Positions 17,862 through 26,856 of a stretch of 64,000 bases of DNA are shown here, one piece after another. Every line of letters begins with the position of its first letter. Position 1 is the stretch's first letter. This stretch comes from Streptomyces sp. CA-210063 (GTDB taxonomy: Bacteria > Actinomycetota > Actinomycetes > Streptomycetales > Streptomycetaceae), in NCBI RefSeq assembly GCF_024612015.1, contig NZ_CP102512.1:9548001-9612000 (forward strand). The letters run 5' to 3'. The translations under genes were made by a program, and so were the position numbers. The notes under the pieces were generated by a model, which saw only the letters and a list, made by a program, of their open reading frames with translations, made no database searches and had not been told where the DNA came from.

Positions 17862-19835
17862 TCAGCCCACGTGCACGCGAGGGCGTCGCTCGCGGTCGGC
17901 TTCGGCTTCCCTCAGTACCTCTCGGGTGACCGGGGCGACCTCGCCCTGGCCGAAGAGGAAGAAGCGGAGGAAGTTCGCGAAGGGGTTGCCCTCGGTCCAC
18001 TCGAAGTAGATGTGGGGGAGGGAGCCGGTCGAGTCCCGGACGTGCAGGAGCAGGGCGGCCAGGGCGTTGGGGACCGAGGAGGATTCCAGGGTCAGCACGC
18101 GGTAGCGGTCGTGCATCACTTCGCCCCGGACCGTCAGACCCGCCTCGAACTCCGAGGGGTCCGTGACGGTCACCTCGACGAAGACGAAGTCCTCGGCCGT
18201 GGGGACGTCGTTGTCGTGGCGGATCTGTTCGATCTTCTCGCGGTACTCGGCGATGTCCCGGTTGTCGGGCTCGTTGGCGATGAAGCGGATACGGCGGCTG
18301 GCGATGTCGCGGACGAAACGCTCGGCCATCGGGTCGAGGTCGACGCTCGTCACCCGGAGTTCGAAGGCCCGGGCGAGGCGGGAGAGAAGCGAGATGAGGA
18401 TGATGCCCGCGATGAAGCAGGCGCCGATCTTCACGCCGTCGGGCCGTTCGATGACATTGAGGACCGTCGTGTAGAGGAAGACCGCCGAGATCACGGCGAA
18501 GGCGATCGTCCAGCCCCGTTGGCGGGCCTGCCGCGCGGCTATCGTCACCGCGATCGCCGCCGAGCTGATCAGGACCAGGACGCCCGTCGCGTACGCGCCG
18601 CCCTGCGCGTCGACGTCCGCGTCGAAGATCCAGGTGACGAGGAAGCCGACGAGGGTGAAGACGATGACCATGGGGCGGACCGCGCGGGCCCAGTGCGGGG
18701 CCATCCCGTAGCGGGGCAGGTAACGGGGCATGAGGTTGAGCAGACCGGCCATGGCGGAGGCGCCGGCGAACCAGAGGATGGCGATCGTCGAGACGTCGTA
18801 GACCGTGCCGAAGGCGTTGCCCAGGTAGTCGTGGGCGAGATAGGCGAGCGCGCGGCCGTTGGCTTCGCCGCCGTCCTCGAACTCCTTCTCCGGGATGAGG
18901 AGGGTGGTGATGAAGCTGGTGCTGACCAGGAAGACGCTCATGATCACGGCAGCGGCCGTCAGGAGCTTCTTCGTTCCCCGGATGCGGCCCTTCGGATCCT
19001 GCTCGGTGTCGCCCGGGTCGCCCTCCACATGCGGCATGACCGCCACGCCCGTCTCGAAGCCGGACAGGCCGAGCGCGAGCTTCGGGAAGACCAGGAGAGC
19101 CACACCGATCATGGCCAGAACGTTTCCGTGCTCGGCGGTCAGCGCCGTCGACCAGTCCGTGATGACGTGACCCTCGGTGATCACATGCCACAGGCCCACG
19201 GCCACGACGACGACGTTCAGGGCGAGGTAGGAGCCCACCAGGGCCACCGCGACGCCGATCGCCTCCAGGAAGCCCTTGAGGAACACCGCGCCGAGCAGGG
19301 CGATCAGGATGAGGGTGATCAGGAGCTGTTTGTCGTGCAGGACGTCGGTCAGATGGGGGTTCTCCACGAGGTGGGTGGAGGCGTCCGCGGCCGAGAGGGT
19401 GATGGTGATCAGGAAGTCGGTCGCCGCGAAACCCAGCAGGGTGAGGACGAAGAGCTTGCCCTTCCAGAACGTCAGCAGGCGTTCCAGCATGGAGATCGAG
19501 CCCTGGCCGTGCGGGCTCTCCTCGGCCACGCGCCGGTAGACGGGGAGTGCGCCGGCGAGGGTGACGATCACGAGGACGATGGTCGCCACGGGGGAGAGCA
19601 GACCGGCGGCGAGCGCGGCGATGCCCGGCTGGTAGCCGAGGGTGGAGAAGTAGTCGACGCCGGTCAGGCACATCACCCGCCACCAGGACTGGCCCTTGTG
19701 GGCCGGCTCCGCGGCCGGTTCCGGCCGGCGCTTAGCGGTCCGTCCGGCCTTGCCCATGTCGGACAGGCCTTCCAGCATCCACGTCCGCAGACGGCCGGCC
19801 GAGGGGCTCGTCCGGGTGTGCTCCGTGGTGGCCAA
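17862..19835 (-). CDS. APC-superfamily amino-acid permease with C-terminal cytosolic domain
   Basis: About 657 residues. The first 470 residues hold some 12 membrane helices of the APC type ([15 protein letters not shown] in helix 1, [13 protein letters not shown]). The last 180 residues are soluble ([22 protein letters not shown]). I choose TTG 19835 as start because AGGAGC lies 6 bases before it; the frame continues up to an ATG at 19925 without a better ribosome site. Substrate is not evident. It might be an amino-acid or cation transporter; the soluble tail suggests regulation of the channel part. Confidence 0.85.
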   Translation of the reverse strand: MATTEHTRTSPSAGRLRTWMLEGLSDMGKAGRTAKRRPEPAAEPAHKGQSWWRVMCLTGVDYFSTLGYQPGIAALAAGLLSPVATIVLVIVTLAGALPVYRRVAEESPHGQGSISMLERLLTFWKGKLFVLTLLGFAATDFLITITLSAADASTHLVENPHLTDVLHDKQLLITLILIALLGAVFLKGFLEAIGVAVALVGSYLALNVVVVAVGLWHVITEGHVITDWSTALTAEHGNVLAMIGVALLVFPKLALGLSGFETGVAVMPHVEGDPGDTEQDPKGRIRGTKKLLTAAAVIMSVFLVSTSFITTLLIPEKEFEDGGEANGRALAYLAHDYLGNAFGTVYDVSTIAILWFAGASAMAGLLNLMPRYLPRYGMAPHWARAVRPMVIVFTLVGFLVTWIFDADVDAQGGAYATGVLVLISSAAIAVTIAARQARQRGWTIAFAVISAVFLYTTVLNVIERPDGVKIGACFIAGIILISLLSRLARAFELRVTSVDLDPMAERFVRDIASRRIRFIANEPDNRDIAEYREKIEQIRHDNDVPTAEDFVFVEVTVTDPSEFEAGLTVRGEVMHDRYRVLTLESSSVPNALAALLLHVRDSTGSLPHIYFEWTEGNPFANFLRFFLFGQGEVAPVTREVLREAEADRERRPRVHVG

Positions 19836-20027
19836 GGGTGAGCTCCTGACGTGCGGTGATACGAACGGTTCCGGCCATCGGGGGACCGCTGCATCAGCGT
19901 AAGCAAGGAGTGGTGTGTGGGCCATGGAAAGTGGGGCGGGGCGGCGTCAAGACCTCGTTAAGACCTGCGGGCTCCCCGTCGACGCCCGTGCGGTCGTCCG
20001 TCCGCTCCGCTTCCGGCGTTCGCGAGG

Positions 20028-20249
20028 TCAGACCTGATGCGGAGCGAAGAGCTCCAGATGGCCGCAGGCGCGACAGCGGTAGGCGTCTATCTGGAAGCGG
20101 GGGCGGCCAAAGCGCTTGGCCCCGCCCAGGACGCCTCGCTCCAGGGGCCCGGGGATCCACCGCGCGTATCCCCGGGAACTCTCACCGGCGTCCTCGACGA
20201 ATCCCGGCTCCAGGTCGAAGCCCTGGCACTGCGAACACTTGATCTCCAT
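20028..20249 (-). CDS. Small zinc-ribbon protein
   Basis: A 73-residue protein with two CxxC knuckles: CSQC near residue 5 and CRAC near residue 62, followed by GHLELFAP. This is a zinc-ribbon arrangement similar to small DUF6487-like proteins. The frame is open further upstream to 20342 but MEIKCSQC is the natural N-terminus because the first knuckle follows at once. Function unknown. It stands between the APC permease and the SpoIIE phosphatase on the same strand. Confidence 0.7.
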   Translation of the reverse strand: MEIKCSQCQGFDLEPGFVEDAGESSRGYARWIPGPLERGVLGGAKRFGRPRFQIDAYRCRACGHLELFAPHQV

Positions 20250-20338
20250 ACCGGCACTGTAGAAGGGAAGCGGGCAGTCGATGCCCGGCATCGGTAACGG
20301 GAGTGCTGCGATTCGCCGTCGTCTCGGGGCGGTCACGG

Positions 20339-21505
20339 TCATGCCCGATCCGGCGCGGGTGCCGCCGCGGGAACGGCGGGCTTGCGGAGCAGGAGCAGTG
20401 CCGCGTCGTCGTGGAGTCGGCCTCCCACATGCGCCAGCAGTTCGTCGTGGAGCGCCGTGAGGGTGCGCGCCGGTTCGTCGGACACATGCCGTGCCAGCCT
20501 GTCGGCGAGCGGGTAGAACTCACGGGCGCGGTCGCGGGCCTCCGTGACGCCGTCGGTGTAGAGGAGCAGCTGATCGTCGTCGGCGAAGGGCAGCACCTGG
20601 AGGGCGGGGGTCTCGCCCGTGAGGGCGCGCAGCCCGAGCGGCGGTGCCGGACGGTCGGACTCCACGGGTACGACTCCGGATCCGCGCACCAGCAGCGGTG
20701 GCGTGTGCCCGCAATTGACCACTTCCAGCAGGTCCGGCCGGGCGTGTCCGGCGACCACGGCGGTGACGAAGTCGTCGCAGCGGAGGTTGCGCGCCAGACT
20801 CCGCTCGATCCTGTCGACGACGGCGAGAAGATCGGGCTCCTCGTAGGCCGCCTCACGGAAGACCCCCAGCACCAGAGCGGCGATCCCCACCGCAGGCAGC
20901 CCCTTGCCGCGCACATCGCCGACGATCAGCCGAACCCCGTACGGGGTCGGCACGAGGGCGTAGAGATCCCCGCCGATCCGGGCCTCCGCGGCCGCGGCGC
21001 TGTAGCGGACGGCCACCTGGAACGGGCCGACGGTCGCCGGTACGGGCTGGAGCAGCGCGTGCTGGGCGGCCTCGGCGACGGAGCGGACGGCCGCGAGCAC
21101 CCGCTCGCGACGCCCGCGCAGCGCGCTGGCCAGGCCACTCGCCAGGGTGACGGCCACCAGGGCGGACAGTACGGCCGCCAGCTCGCGGACCGGCTCGCCG
21201 TCACGGATGCCCAGCGTCGCGCCCAGCAGGCCGGCGAGCAGACCGACACAGAGCACTCCGCGCGGGCCGCTCGTGGTGGCGGCCAGCGCGGGTCCGGCGG
21301 CGAGCAGCGGCAGCCAGGTCAGCCCGGCTCCGCCGAGGAGGTCGACGGCCACGATGACGGAAACGATCAGCACCGGCAGTACGGGCGTACCGGAGGCCAG
21401 CTGCGTGGCGAGGCGCTTCAGTGCCCCCGTCCCTGGGGCAGCCACGTCTTTCCTGGGCGGCCGGATCGGCCGGTGGTCGTCACCGTGCTCTCGCGTGTGA
21501 CTCAT
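20339..21505 (-). CDS. Membrane-anchored SpoIIE/PP2C-type serine phosphatase
   Basis: 388 residues. Residues ~40-125 carry 3-4 hydrophobic helices; residues ~150-380 are a SpoIIE/RsbU-type PP2C domain with GGDLYAL, VGDVRGKGLPAVG, CGHTPPLL, LLLYTDGVTEARD and LHDDAALLLL, which supply the metal-binding Asp residues. Such enzymes dephosphorylate anti-anti-sigma factors and so release sigma factors. No sensor domain beyond the membrane part is visible. A similar gene lies at 57697-58821. The partner anti-sigma system is not in the window. Confidence 0.9.
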   Translation of the reverse strand: MSHTREHGDDHRPIRPPRKDVAAPGTGALKRLATQLASGTPVLPVLIVSVIVAVDLLGGAGLTWLPLLAAGPALAATTSGPRGVLCVGLLAGLLGATLGIRDGEPVRELAAVLSALVAVTLASGLASALRGRRERVLAAVRSVAEAAQHALLQPVPATVGPFQVAVRYSAAAAEARIGGDLYALVPTPYGVRLIVGDVRGKGLPAVGIAALVLGVFREAAYEEPDLLAVVDRIERSLARNLRCDDFVTAVVAGHARPDLLEVVNCGHTPPLLVRGSGVVPVESDRPAPPLGLRALTGETPALQVLPFADDDQLLLYTDGVTEARDRAREFYPLADRLARHVSDEPARTLTALHDELLAHVGGRLHDDAALLLLRKPAVPAAAPAPDRA

Positions 21506-21607
21506 GTTTCGCCCGCAGTCCTCACCTGTGCGTGGAGCATGCGCTCCGGGAAATGTCCGTTTGGTCCAGGAAAGGGGATGGGTGTGGGCGCCACAAGGAC
21601 ACGATTT

Positions 21608-22372
21608 TCAGATAGTGAGCGACAGGCCCCTGGTCACGCGGCTCGCGGTCGGGAGCAGCCGCTCCCGGACCTCCTGGAGACGGGAGAGCCGGTCGGCCCG
21701 CAGTGAGACGCCGAGCGAGCCGAGTGTGTCCCCGCTGTACACGGGCACCGCCATGCAGACCGTGCCGAGGGCGTACTCCTCCAGGTCCGTGACGGCCGGC
21801 GCCACGGGCGAGGAGTCCAGGCGCCGCAGCAGCTCCGGAGCGTCGGTGATGGTCCGTGGCGTGAGATCGGTCAGATGGTGCCGGGAGAGGTAGTCCTTGC
21901 GGGACTCCTCGTCCAGCTCGCGCAGCACCGACTTGCCCAGCGCGGTGGCGTGCCCGGCGTCCTCGAATCCCACCCAGAGGTCGACCCGGGGTGCCCGGGC
22001 GTTGTCCACGATCTCGGCGACCCGGATCTCGCCGTCCTCGTAGAAGGTGAGGTAGGCGGCGGTCGTGAGCTCGTCCCGCAGCGCGGCGAGCGTGGGGCGG
22101 ACCCGGCTGAGCAGTGCCTGGCCGCGGCCGGTGGTGTGGAGCGTCTGCACCTTGTCGCCCAGGACGAACCCGCCGTCGTCCAGTTTCCGCAGATAGCCGT
22201 CGTGGACCAGGGTCCGCAGCAGGTGATAGGCGGTGGCCAGGGGCAGCCCCGTCTCCCGGGCCAGCTGCTTCGCCGGCGCGCCGTTCTCGTGGGCGCTCAC
22301 CGCCTCCAGCAGGCGGAAGGCCCGCTGCACGGACGTGATGAGCGTGGGGCCGGGGCCGTCTTGCGCAGCCAT
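21608..22372 (-). CDS. IclR-family transcriptional regulator
   Basis: 254 residues: an N-terminal winged HTH (ITSVQRAFRLLEAV, GLPLATAYHLLRTLV at residues ~12-70) and a C-terminal IclR effector-binding domain (residues ~85-250; HATALGKSVL, LEEYALGTVCMAVPVY). IclR regulators usually bind small organic acids and control adjacent catabolic genes. The direct neighbours here are a phosphatase and a secreted glycosidase, so the target is not clear. Confidence 0.92.
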   Translation of the reverse strand: MAAQDGPGPTLITSVQRAFRLLEAVSAHENGAPAKQLARETGLPLATAYHLLRTLVHDGYLRKLDDGGFVLGDKVQTLHTTGRGQALLSRVRPTLAALRDELTTAAYLTFYEDGEIRVAEIVDNARAPRVDLWVGFEDAGHATALGKSVLRELDEESRKDYLSRHHLTDLTPRTITDAPELLRRLDSSPVAPAVTDLEEYALGTVCMAVPVYSGDTLGSLGVSLRADRLSRLQEVRERLLPTASRVTRGLSLTI

Positions 22373-22440
22373 ACAACCAGCGTGCGCCGGGCGCGCGACA
22401 CGGGCAAGCTCCGCCCTTCACGGGCGTACGCCCAGGACGA

Positions 22441-23346
22441 TCACTTCCACCCGTACGCGTAGGCGGCGACCCATGTGATGTCGAGCTGGGCGCTGCTGCC
22501 CGGGGCGGCGCCCGGCCCCTGCAGGGCGCTCTCGTTCTGCAGCACCCAGGACAGGGGCTGGTCGGGCACCTCGCGGGTGTCGTGCCCCACCTGTCGGCCG
22601 TCCACGAAGAACCGTACGTGTCCGGGCGTCCACTCCGTCGAGACGGTGTGCCACCGCGTCCAGTCGTCACTGCCAGGGAAGTAGCCCTGCTCGCCTCCGC
22701 CGCACGGATGGTGGAAGGCGGTGAGGTCGCCGGTCCACTCGCCCTCGGGATGGTCCATCTCGCATCCCCCGCCGTAGTGCAGCCAGGCGGACTTGTAGCC
22801 CGGCGCGAGCTTCGTCACCTTGATACGGGCGCTGTACTTGCCGTACTTCATCTGCATGACGGCACGCGGTACCACAGCGGCAGCGTGCACGGGGCCGCCG
22901 TCGGCGGGCCGCCACATCCGGATGTACATCCTGCCGTCGCCGTTCTCCGCAGGGCCCACGCTCACCGTGTCCTCCGGGTGGTAGACACCCACGACCTCCC
23001 GGCCCCGGTCATTGGCCGTGTCGCGCCAACCGGTGGGGTAGGCCCACCAGTTGTCGCGGTACGTCCCGCGCAGGCCGCCGCAGTACGCGCCGGACGTGTC
23101 GACCCGGTGGTCGCAGTCGCTGAACGCGCCCAGCGGCACCCGGTCGCCGTCGAAGTCCTCCGCGAGGACCTGCCAGAACGGCCCGCAGTCGCCGCGGGGC
23201 AGTTCGGTGCCCACGGCACGGCAGGCGTCGGCCGACACGGGCGCGCCCTCGGCACGAGGGACACCGAGGAGCACGGCCAGGAGCATCAGACTCGTGGGCG
23301 CCAGCAGTGCGCGTCCACGACGTTTCGGTGCCGCGTGCGAACCCAT
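22441..23346 (-). CDS. Secreted GH16-type glycoside hydrolase
   Basis: 301 residues with an N-terminal signal peptide (Lys/Arg region, hydrophobic core, cleavage after about residue 35 near AEGA). The mature domain has a GH16-like jelly roll with the catalytic motif EMDHPE (ExDxxE: nucleophile and acid/base Glu), preceded by KSAWLHYGGGC. GH16 enzymes cleave beta-1,3/1,4 glucans or galactans; specificity is not readable. The ATG at 23346 follows AGGAGGG closely. The longer open frame upstream to 24060 overlaps the divergent SDR and is not coding. Confidence 0.82.
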   Translation of the reverse strand: MGSHAAPKRRGRALLAPTSLMLLAVLLGVPRAEGAPVSADACRAVGTELPRGDCGPFWQVLAEDFDGDRVPLGAFSDCDHRVDTSGAYCGGLRGTYRDNWWAYPTGWRDTANDRGREVVGVYHPEDTVSVGPAENGDGRMYIRMWRPADGGPVHAAAVVPRAVMQMKYGKYSARIKVTKLAPGYKSAWLHYGGGCEMDHPEGEWTGDLTAFHHPCGGGEQGYFPGSDDWTRWHTVSTEWTPGHVRFFVDGRQVGHDTREVPDQPLSWVLQNESALQGPGAAPGSSAQLDITWVAAYAYGWK

Positions 23347-23530
23347 CGGAAAGGCCCTCCTGTCCACTGCGGGATGTGTGGTGCGAGGGAGCATCCTCAC
23401 CGGGCGACCGGTACAGCGCCATCCCCGCGACGGGCCGCCTTCCGGACTGCCGGAATCCGCCGCGCGCCGTACGAGATCGTCAGCGGTCGCAGAGGTGACT
23501 CGGTGGTTTCGGGTACTCGGGCGGTGACGA

Positions 23531-23551
23531 GCCGGACCTGAGGTGTCCGGC
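23531..23551. promoter_or_regulatory. Inverted repeat in the SDR leader
   Basis: GCCGGAC (23531-23537) and GTCCGGC (23545-23551) form a perfect 7-bp inverted repeat with a 7-base loop, just before the ribosome site of the SDR gene. A GGGTAC hexamer lies at 23511-23516, but no matching GNNT element is correctly spaced before it. It may be an operator or a short leader hairpin. Confidence 0.4.
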
Positions 23552-23577
23552 ACGGGGCACGACCGAGGAGGTACGTG

Positions 23578-24570
23578 ATGCGGCAGCGGGAACAGGTGGT
23601 GGTGGTGACGGGGGCGTCCAGCGGGATCGGCCGGGCCACGGCCGAGGCCTTCGCGCGCAAAGGGTGCGCCGTCGTGCTGGCCGCGCGCCGGGAGGAGGCC
23701 CTGGAGGCGACCGCACAGAAGTGCGAGAAGCATCGCGGGGCCCGGACACTGGTCGTGCCGACCGACACGACGGACGCCAAGGCGGTCGACGACCTGGCGA
23801 GGCGGGCCGTGGAGGAGTTCGGCCGGATCGACGTGTGGGTCAACAACGCGGCCGTCAACGCCTTCGGCCGCTTCGAGGACGTACCGCTGGAGGACTTCCG
23901 CAAGGTCCTGGACGTCAACGTGATGGGGTACGTGCACGGAGCGCGGGCGGCTCTGCGGGTCATGCGCGAGCAGGGGCGACGCGGCACGCTGATCAACATC
24001 TCGTCCATCGCGGGCGCCGTCGCCCAGCCGTACAGCCACCCGTACAGCATGTCGAAACACGCCATCCAGGGGCTCGGGTCGAGCCTCCGGCAGCAGCTAC
24101 GGGTGGAGGGGCTCAGGGACATCCGGGTGTGCACCGTCATGCCCGCGACCATCGACACCCCACACTTCGAACAGGCGGCCAATTTCACCGGGCGCAAGGT
24201 GCTCGCCATGCCGCCCGTCTACAGCCCCGAGCGGGTCGCCCGGGCTGTCGTGGACCTGGCCCGTCACCCACACCGTGAGGTGGTGGTCGGCCCCGCGGGC
24301 CGGGCCCTGGTGCGCCGGTCGCGGAAGCACCCCGCCCTCGCGGAGCGGGTGATGGCGCGGCAGACCGACAGGACCCATCTGTCCCACGACGAGGCGGCCC
24401 CGGCCACCCATGGAGCGCTGCACGTACCGGCTCCCGGGGAAGGTGCGGTGCACGGCGGCTGGGGCGGCCGGCGGCGCACGGCGATGCGCAGGACGGCCGT
24501 CGTCACGCTGGCGGGAGCGGGCCTGGCCGCCGCCGGGCGCCGGATCAGTCGGAAGGCGGTCGCTGCCTGA
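23578..24570 (+). CDS. SDR-family oxidoreductase with C-terminal extension
   Basis: 330 residues. A classical short-chain dehydrogenase core has the NAD(P) motif TGASSGIG (residues 11-18), VNNAAV, the NIS(S) catalytic Ser segment and YSMSK catalytic Tyr/Lys near residue 160. About 70 extra residues follow, ending in a hydrophobic stretch (TAVVTLAGAGLAAAG) that may anchor the enzyme to the membrane. ATG at 23578 is 6 bases from AGGAGG; a GTG directly upstream (23575) is less likely. Substrate unknown. A strong hairpin follows the gene. Confidence 0.88.
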   Translation: MRQREQVVVVTGASSGIGRATAEAFARKGCAVVLAARREEALEATAQKCEKHRGARTLVVPTDTTDAKAVDDLARRAVEEFGRIDVWVNNAAVNAFGRFEDVPLEDFRKVLDVNVMGYVHGARAALRVMREQGRRGTLINISSIAGAVAQPYSHPYSMSKHAIQGLGSSLRQQLRVEGLRDIRVCTVMPATIDTPHFEQAANFTGRKVLAMPPVYSPERVARAVVDLARHPHREVVVGPAGRALVRRSRKHPALAERVMARQTDRTHLSHDEAAPATHGALHVPAPGEGAVHGGWGGRRRTAMRRTAVVTLAGAGLAAAGRRISRKAVAA

Positions 24571-24583
24571 CCGGCCCCGTCCC

Positions 24584-24611
24584 GGGTGCGGGCCCGAAGG
24601 GACCCGCACCC
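24584..24611 (+). terminator. Hairpin terminator after the SDR gene
   Basis: GGGTGCGGG (24584-24592) pairs perfectly with CCCGCACCC (24603-24611) around a 10-base loop, starting 14 bp after the SDR stop. There is no U-tract, which is usual for Streptomyces. Confidence 0.75.
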
Positions 24612-24853
24612 GTCACTCACCCGGAGCCTGGCCCGGTGGTCGTCACTGGGCCGCTCGCCCCGACGCACGGGCCGCGTCGGTACGCGGGCGAGGCCCGTGA
24701 GCGAACGGTCGACGAGCGGGGGCGACGACTCTGATGCATGCGCACCCGAGTGCCCGCCCGGCTGCACCGGCAACGCGGCCGTGCACCTGCCCGGAGCGCG
24801 CGCGTCATCGTGGTCTACCGGGTACCCAGGCGCGGACCCGGGCCGGTGGGGGA

Positions 24854-25045
24854 GTGGCCCAGCAGGAAAAGGAGCTGTACGCGGCACCGCCGCCCGGCAC
24901 CGACTTCACCGTCGGCGATCTGCGCACCGGTGCCCAACTGATGTATTACGGCGGCGACCTGGTGGAAATCGGCCTCGCCCTCACCTTGGCCGTCCAGTGG
25001 TACGCACGGCGTCACGCGTCGCGTCTGGGGCGGAGGCGGGCGGGT
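24854..25045 (+). pseudogene. Probable C-terminal remnant of a CtaG-like cytochrome c oxidase assembly protein
   Basis: The frame here encodes VAQQEKELYAAPPP, then GAQLMYYGGDLVEIGLALT and LAVQWYARR. The second piece looks like the final membrane helix and Arg-rich tail of actinobacterial CtaG-type (Caa3_CtaG) proteins. No upstream helices or a plausible start are found between 24612 and 24853, and the frame runs into unrelated sequence after about 25045. I read it as the surviving 3' end of a deleted gene. The assignment rests on my memory of the family's C-terminus. A second oxidase fragment lies 2.6 kb downstream. Confidence 0.45.
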
Positions 25046-25069
25046 ATCCCGGCGCGGTCCGGTTCGTTC

Positions 25070-25789
25070 TCACGGTGGACATGCGCATGGCCAGTACGGC
25101 CGTGCGCCGGCGCACGGCGGGCGATCGGGTGGTGGTCTGCTCGTTCGTCGGCTGCGGCCGGTCCGCGCCACCGTCGTGACGACCCGTGTGACGGCGGGTT
25201 TCCGGGGCACCGAACCGAACCCGAAGCGGACAGGAGGATCGACGGGTGTCAGCGCACCGAGGTCGTCGCCTTCGAAGGTCGCCGCGACCGCGCGGATGGG
25301 CCGCAGATCCCGTGCGCCGTACCACTCGCGGCGACCGGAGCCCGCACTGCCACGGGTGCGTACGCCGGTCAGCAGCAACCGGGCGGGAAAGTCGGTCAGC
25401 GTGGCCCACGCCGGGCGGCGGGCGAGTGCGCCGGGGACAACGCGCAGTCCTAGCCCCAGGGGTCCACGCCGACCGGTGCTGAAGCGCAGGTCCAGTGACC
25501 CGGCCCGCACGGTCCAGGTCCCCGCGCCGAGGCTCACGTCGACCGGCACGACACGGACCGTGTCGAAGACGTAGACGCCGGCGATGAAGTCCGCCGTCTC
25601 ACCCGTGGGAGCCAACAGCACCCGCTGCCCGTTCGCCAGTTCGATCATCACGTCGCTGAACGGCCCGAACGGCGATCTCTCCCAGTGCCCGAGCACGATG
25701 CGGGTGCCGGAAGAAGTACCCATCCCGGCGATCCAGCCTTCGAAAAGCAGACGCGCGGGGCGATCCGCGTCGCTGCGTTTCCGGCTCAT
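25070..25789 (-). CDS. Conserved hypothetical protein
   Basis: 239 residues; I do not recognise a named domain. The body is rich in beta-strand-like segments (FEGWIAGMGTSSGTRIVLGHW, SDVMIELANGQRVLLAPTGE) and has no signal peptide or membrane helix. The last ~40 residues are Arg/Pro-rich and look unlike the rest, so the true C-terminus may have been near residue 200 before a frameshift or deletion that also affected the facing CtaG-like remnant. ATG at 25789 lies after a weak GGAACC site. Confidence 0.6.
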   Translation of the reverse strand: MSRKRSDADRPARLLFEGWIAGMGTSSGTRIVLGHWERSPFGPFSDVMIELANGQRVLLAPTGETADFIAGVYVFDTVRVVPVDVSLGAGTWTVRAGSLDLRFSTGRRGPLGLGLRVVPGALARRPAWATLTDFPARLLLTGVRTRGSAGSGRREWYGARDLRPIRAVAATFEGDDLGALTPVDPPVRFGFGSVPRKPAVTRVVTTVARTGRSRRTSRPPPDRPPCAGARPYWPCACPP

Positions 25790-25980
25790 CACTGGTTCCG
25801 TTCGCTCTCCGGACGGGGCCGGGAGAAGCCGCGGCGCACATGCGCCGGTCAGAGGCTCCTCCAGCATGTCCCCAGTGGCGACGTGCGACGGCCGGGGCTC
25901 GTGCCGGTGTGCGAGTCCCCGGCCGTCGCCTGGGAAAACGTAGGTGTCACACCCCGGGAACCCGGTACTCCGCACGGAAG

Positions 25981-26016
25981 CACGTATGGCACGTATGGCA
26001 CGCATGGCACGCATGA
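25981..26016. repeat. 9-bp tandem repeat in the DUF5709 leader
   Basis: Four copies of CACGYATGG/A (25981, 25990, 25999, 26008) lie 24 bp upstream of the DUF5709 start. If translated from an upstream start they would encode ARM repeats, but the good ribosome site is downstream. They are probably untranslated. The upstream 25944-25968 segment (GTGT-N15-CGGTAC) is a one-mismatch match to a SigB-type promoter. Confidence 0.75.
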
Positions 26017-26039
26017 GTCGACCGTCTCCGGAGGCGAGT

Positions 26040-26528
26040 ATGAGTGACGAGAACATGGCGGACGACGTCTACCAGCCCACCGGCAGCAACGAGGACCAGG
26101 AGGACGCCGCCCCCCTGGATCTCCAGGACGCGGTGGACGAGCGCACCTACGACGACATGCTGGACGAGGGCTACTCGCCGCCGGAGAAGCCGCTGGGGGT
26201 CGCCAAGAGCGGGACCACGGCGGCCGAGCAGCACGAGGGGGAGTCGCTGGACGACAGGCTGCGACAGGAGGTTGCCGACGTGGACGTACCGGCGGGGGAC
26301 GGTGTCGGTGACCTGCCCGGCGGCGAGGGCGAACCACTCGACCCGGAGGCCGGCTCGGAACGCGCCGGTCGCCTGGTCGCACCGGACGAGGGCGCTCGAA
26401 CGGACACCACGAAGGAACTCGTCGCCGAGGACGAGGGCATCGACGGCGGAGCGGCGGGCGCGGAGGAGGCCGCGATGCACGTCGTCCCCGAGGAGCGACT
26501 GCCCTCGCCGGGCGAGCGGGAGGACTGA
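26040..26528 (+). CDS. DUF5709-family acidic protein
   Basis: 162 residues, very acidic and probably disordered. Motifs DERTYDDMLDEGYSPPEKP and ESLDDRLRQEVADV are the DUF5709 signature found in actinobacteria. No catalytic motif is visible; function unknown. ATG at 26040 is 5 bases after GGAGG. The longer open frame beginning at 25944 would add the repeat-encoded ARM stretch and is not favoured. A hairpin terminator follows. The company of SPW, hemerythrin and SigB-type promoters suggests a stress role. Confidence 0.85.
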   Translation: MSDENMADDVYQPTGSNEDQEDAAPLDLQDAVDERTYDDMLDEGYSPPEKPLGVAKSGTTAAEQHEGESLDDRLRQEVADVDVPAGDGVGDLPGGEGEPLDPEAGSERAGRLVAPDEGARTDTTKELVAEDEGIDGGAAGAEEAAMHVVPEERLPSPGERED

Positions 26529-26569
26529 CACCCGCACCGGGGCGGGGCTCCGCCGGGGTCTGATGGAAG

Positions 26570-26601
26570 ACGGCGGCCCGGCCCGGAAGCCGGGTCGCCG
26601 T
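26570..26601. terminator. Bidirectional hairpin terminator after the DUF5709 gene
   Basis: ACGGCGGCCCGGC (26570-26582) pairs with GCCGGGTCGCCGT (26589-26601) with one mismatch around CCGGAA. It lies 41 bp after the DUF5709 stop and 8 bp from the end of the facing 25-codon ORF, so it could serve both. Confidence 0.7.
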
Positions 26602-26608
26602 CCGCTCG

Positions 26609-26686
26609 TCAGCCTTCTTTGCCCATGGCCTTGCGCACCGCGTCCTTGGTGCGGCCCATGAGTGCGGCGACCGGCCCGAGTGCCAT
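26609..26686 (-). CDS. Candidate 25-residue cationic small protein
   Basis: ATG at 26686 follows AGGAG with 8-base spacing and opens 25 codons ending in TGA. The peptide contains MALGPVAALMG then RTKDAVRKAMGKEG: a short hydrophobic half followed by a Lys/Arg-rich half. It faces the DUF5709 gene across a shared hairpin. Evidence is only the ribosome site and context; it could also be the 3' end of a decayed gene. Confidence 0.35.
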   Translation of the reverse strand: MALGPVAALMGRTKDAVRKAMGKEG

Positions 26687-26777
26687 GTTCGCCGCTCCTG
26701 GCCCGACGCGCGGGTGGGGACGCCGAGGGGCCGTTCGGCTGCATCCGAGCGCGATGGCATATGTCCGATATCTACGG

Positions 26778-26800
26778 GTTTGAGGCCACATGCTGGGTAC
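26778..26800 (+). promoter_or_regulatory. SigB-type stress promoter for the SPW gene
   Basis: GTTT (26778-26781), a 13-base spacer and GGGTAC (26795-26800) match the Streptomyces SigB-family consensus GNNT-N14-16-GGGTAC except for one base of spacing. It ends 56 bp before the SPW ATG. Confidence 0.7.
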
Positions 26801-26856
26801 CCGGGGTTCATCCACCGGGGACGCGCGGATCGTGGCCCCTGACGAAGGAGGCGGGC

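Noticed and set aside
17862..19925. ATG at 19925 as start of the APC permease
   Set aside because: TTG 19835 has an AGGAGC site at 6-base spacing; the upstream extension has no ribosome site and no helix.
23490..23516. GGGTAC at 23511 as SigB promoter of the SDR gene
   Set aside because: No correctly spaced GNNT element; kept only as a weak note.
22441..24060. Extended GH16 open frame beginning at 24060
   Set aside because: The upstream half is antisense to the SDR gene; the signal peptide and AGGAGGG site define the start at 23346.
25981..26016. Iteron-like origin or attachment site from the 9-bp repeats
   Set aside because: Too short, in a coding-gene leader and without any replication or integrase gene in the window.
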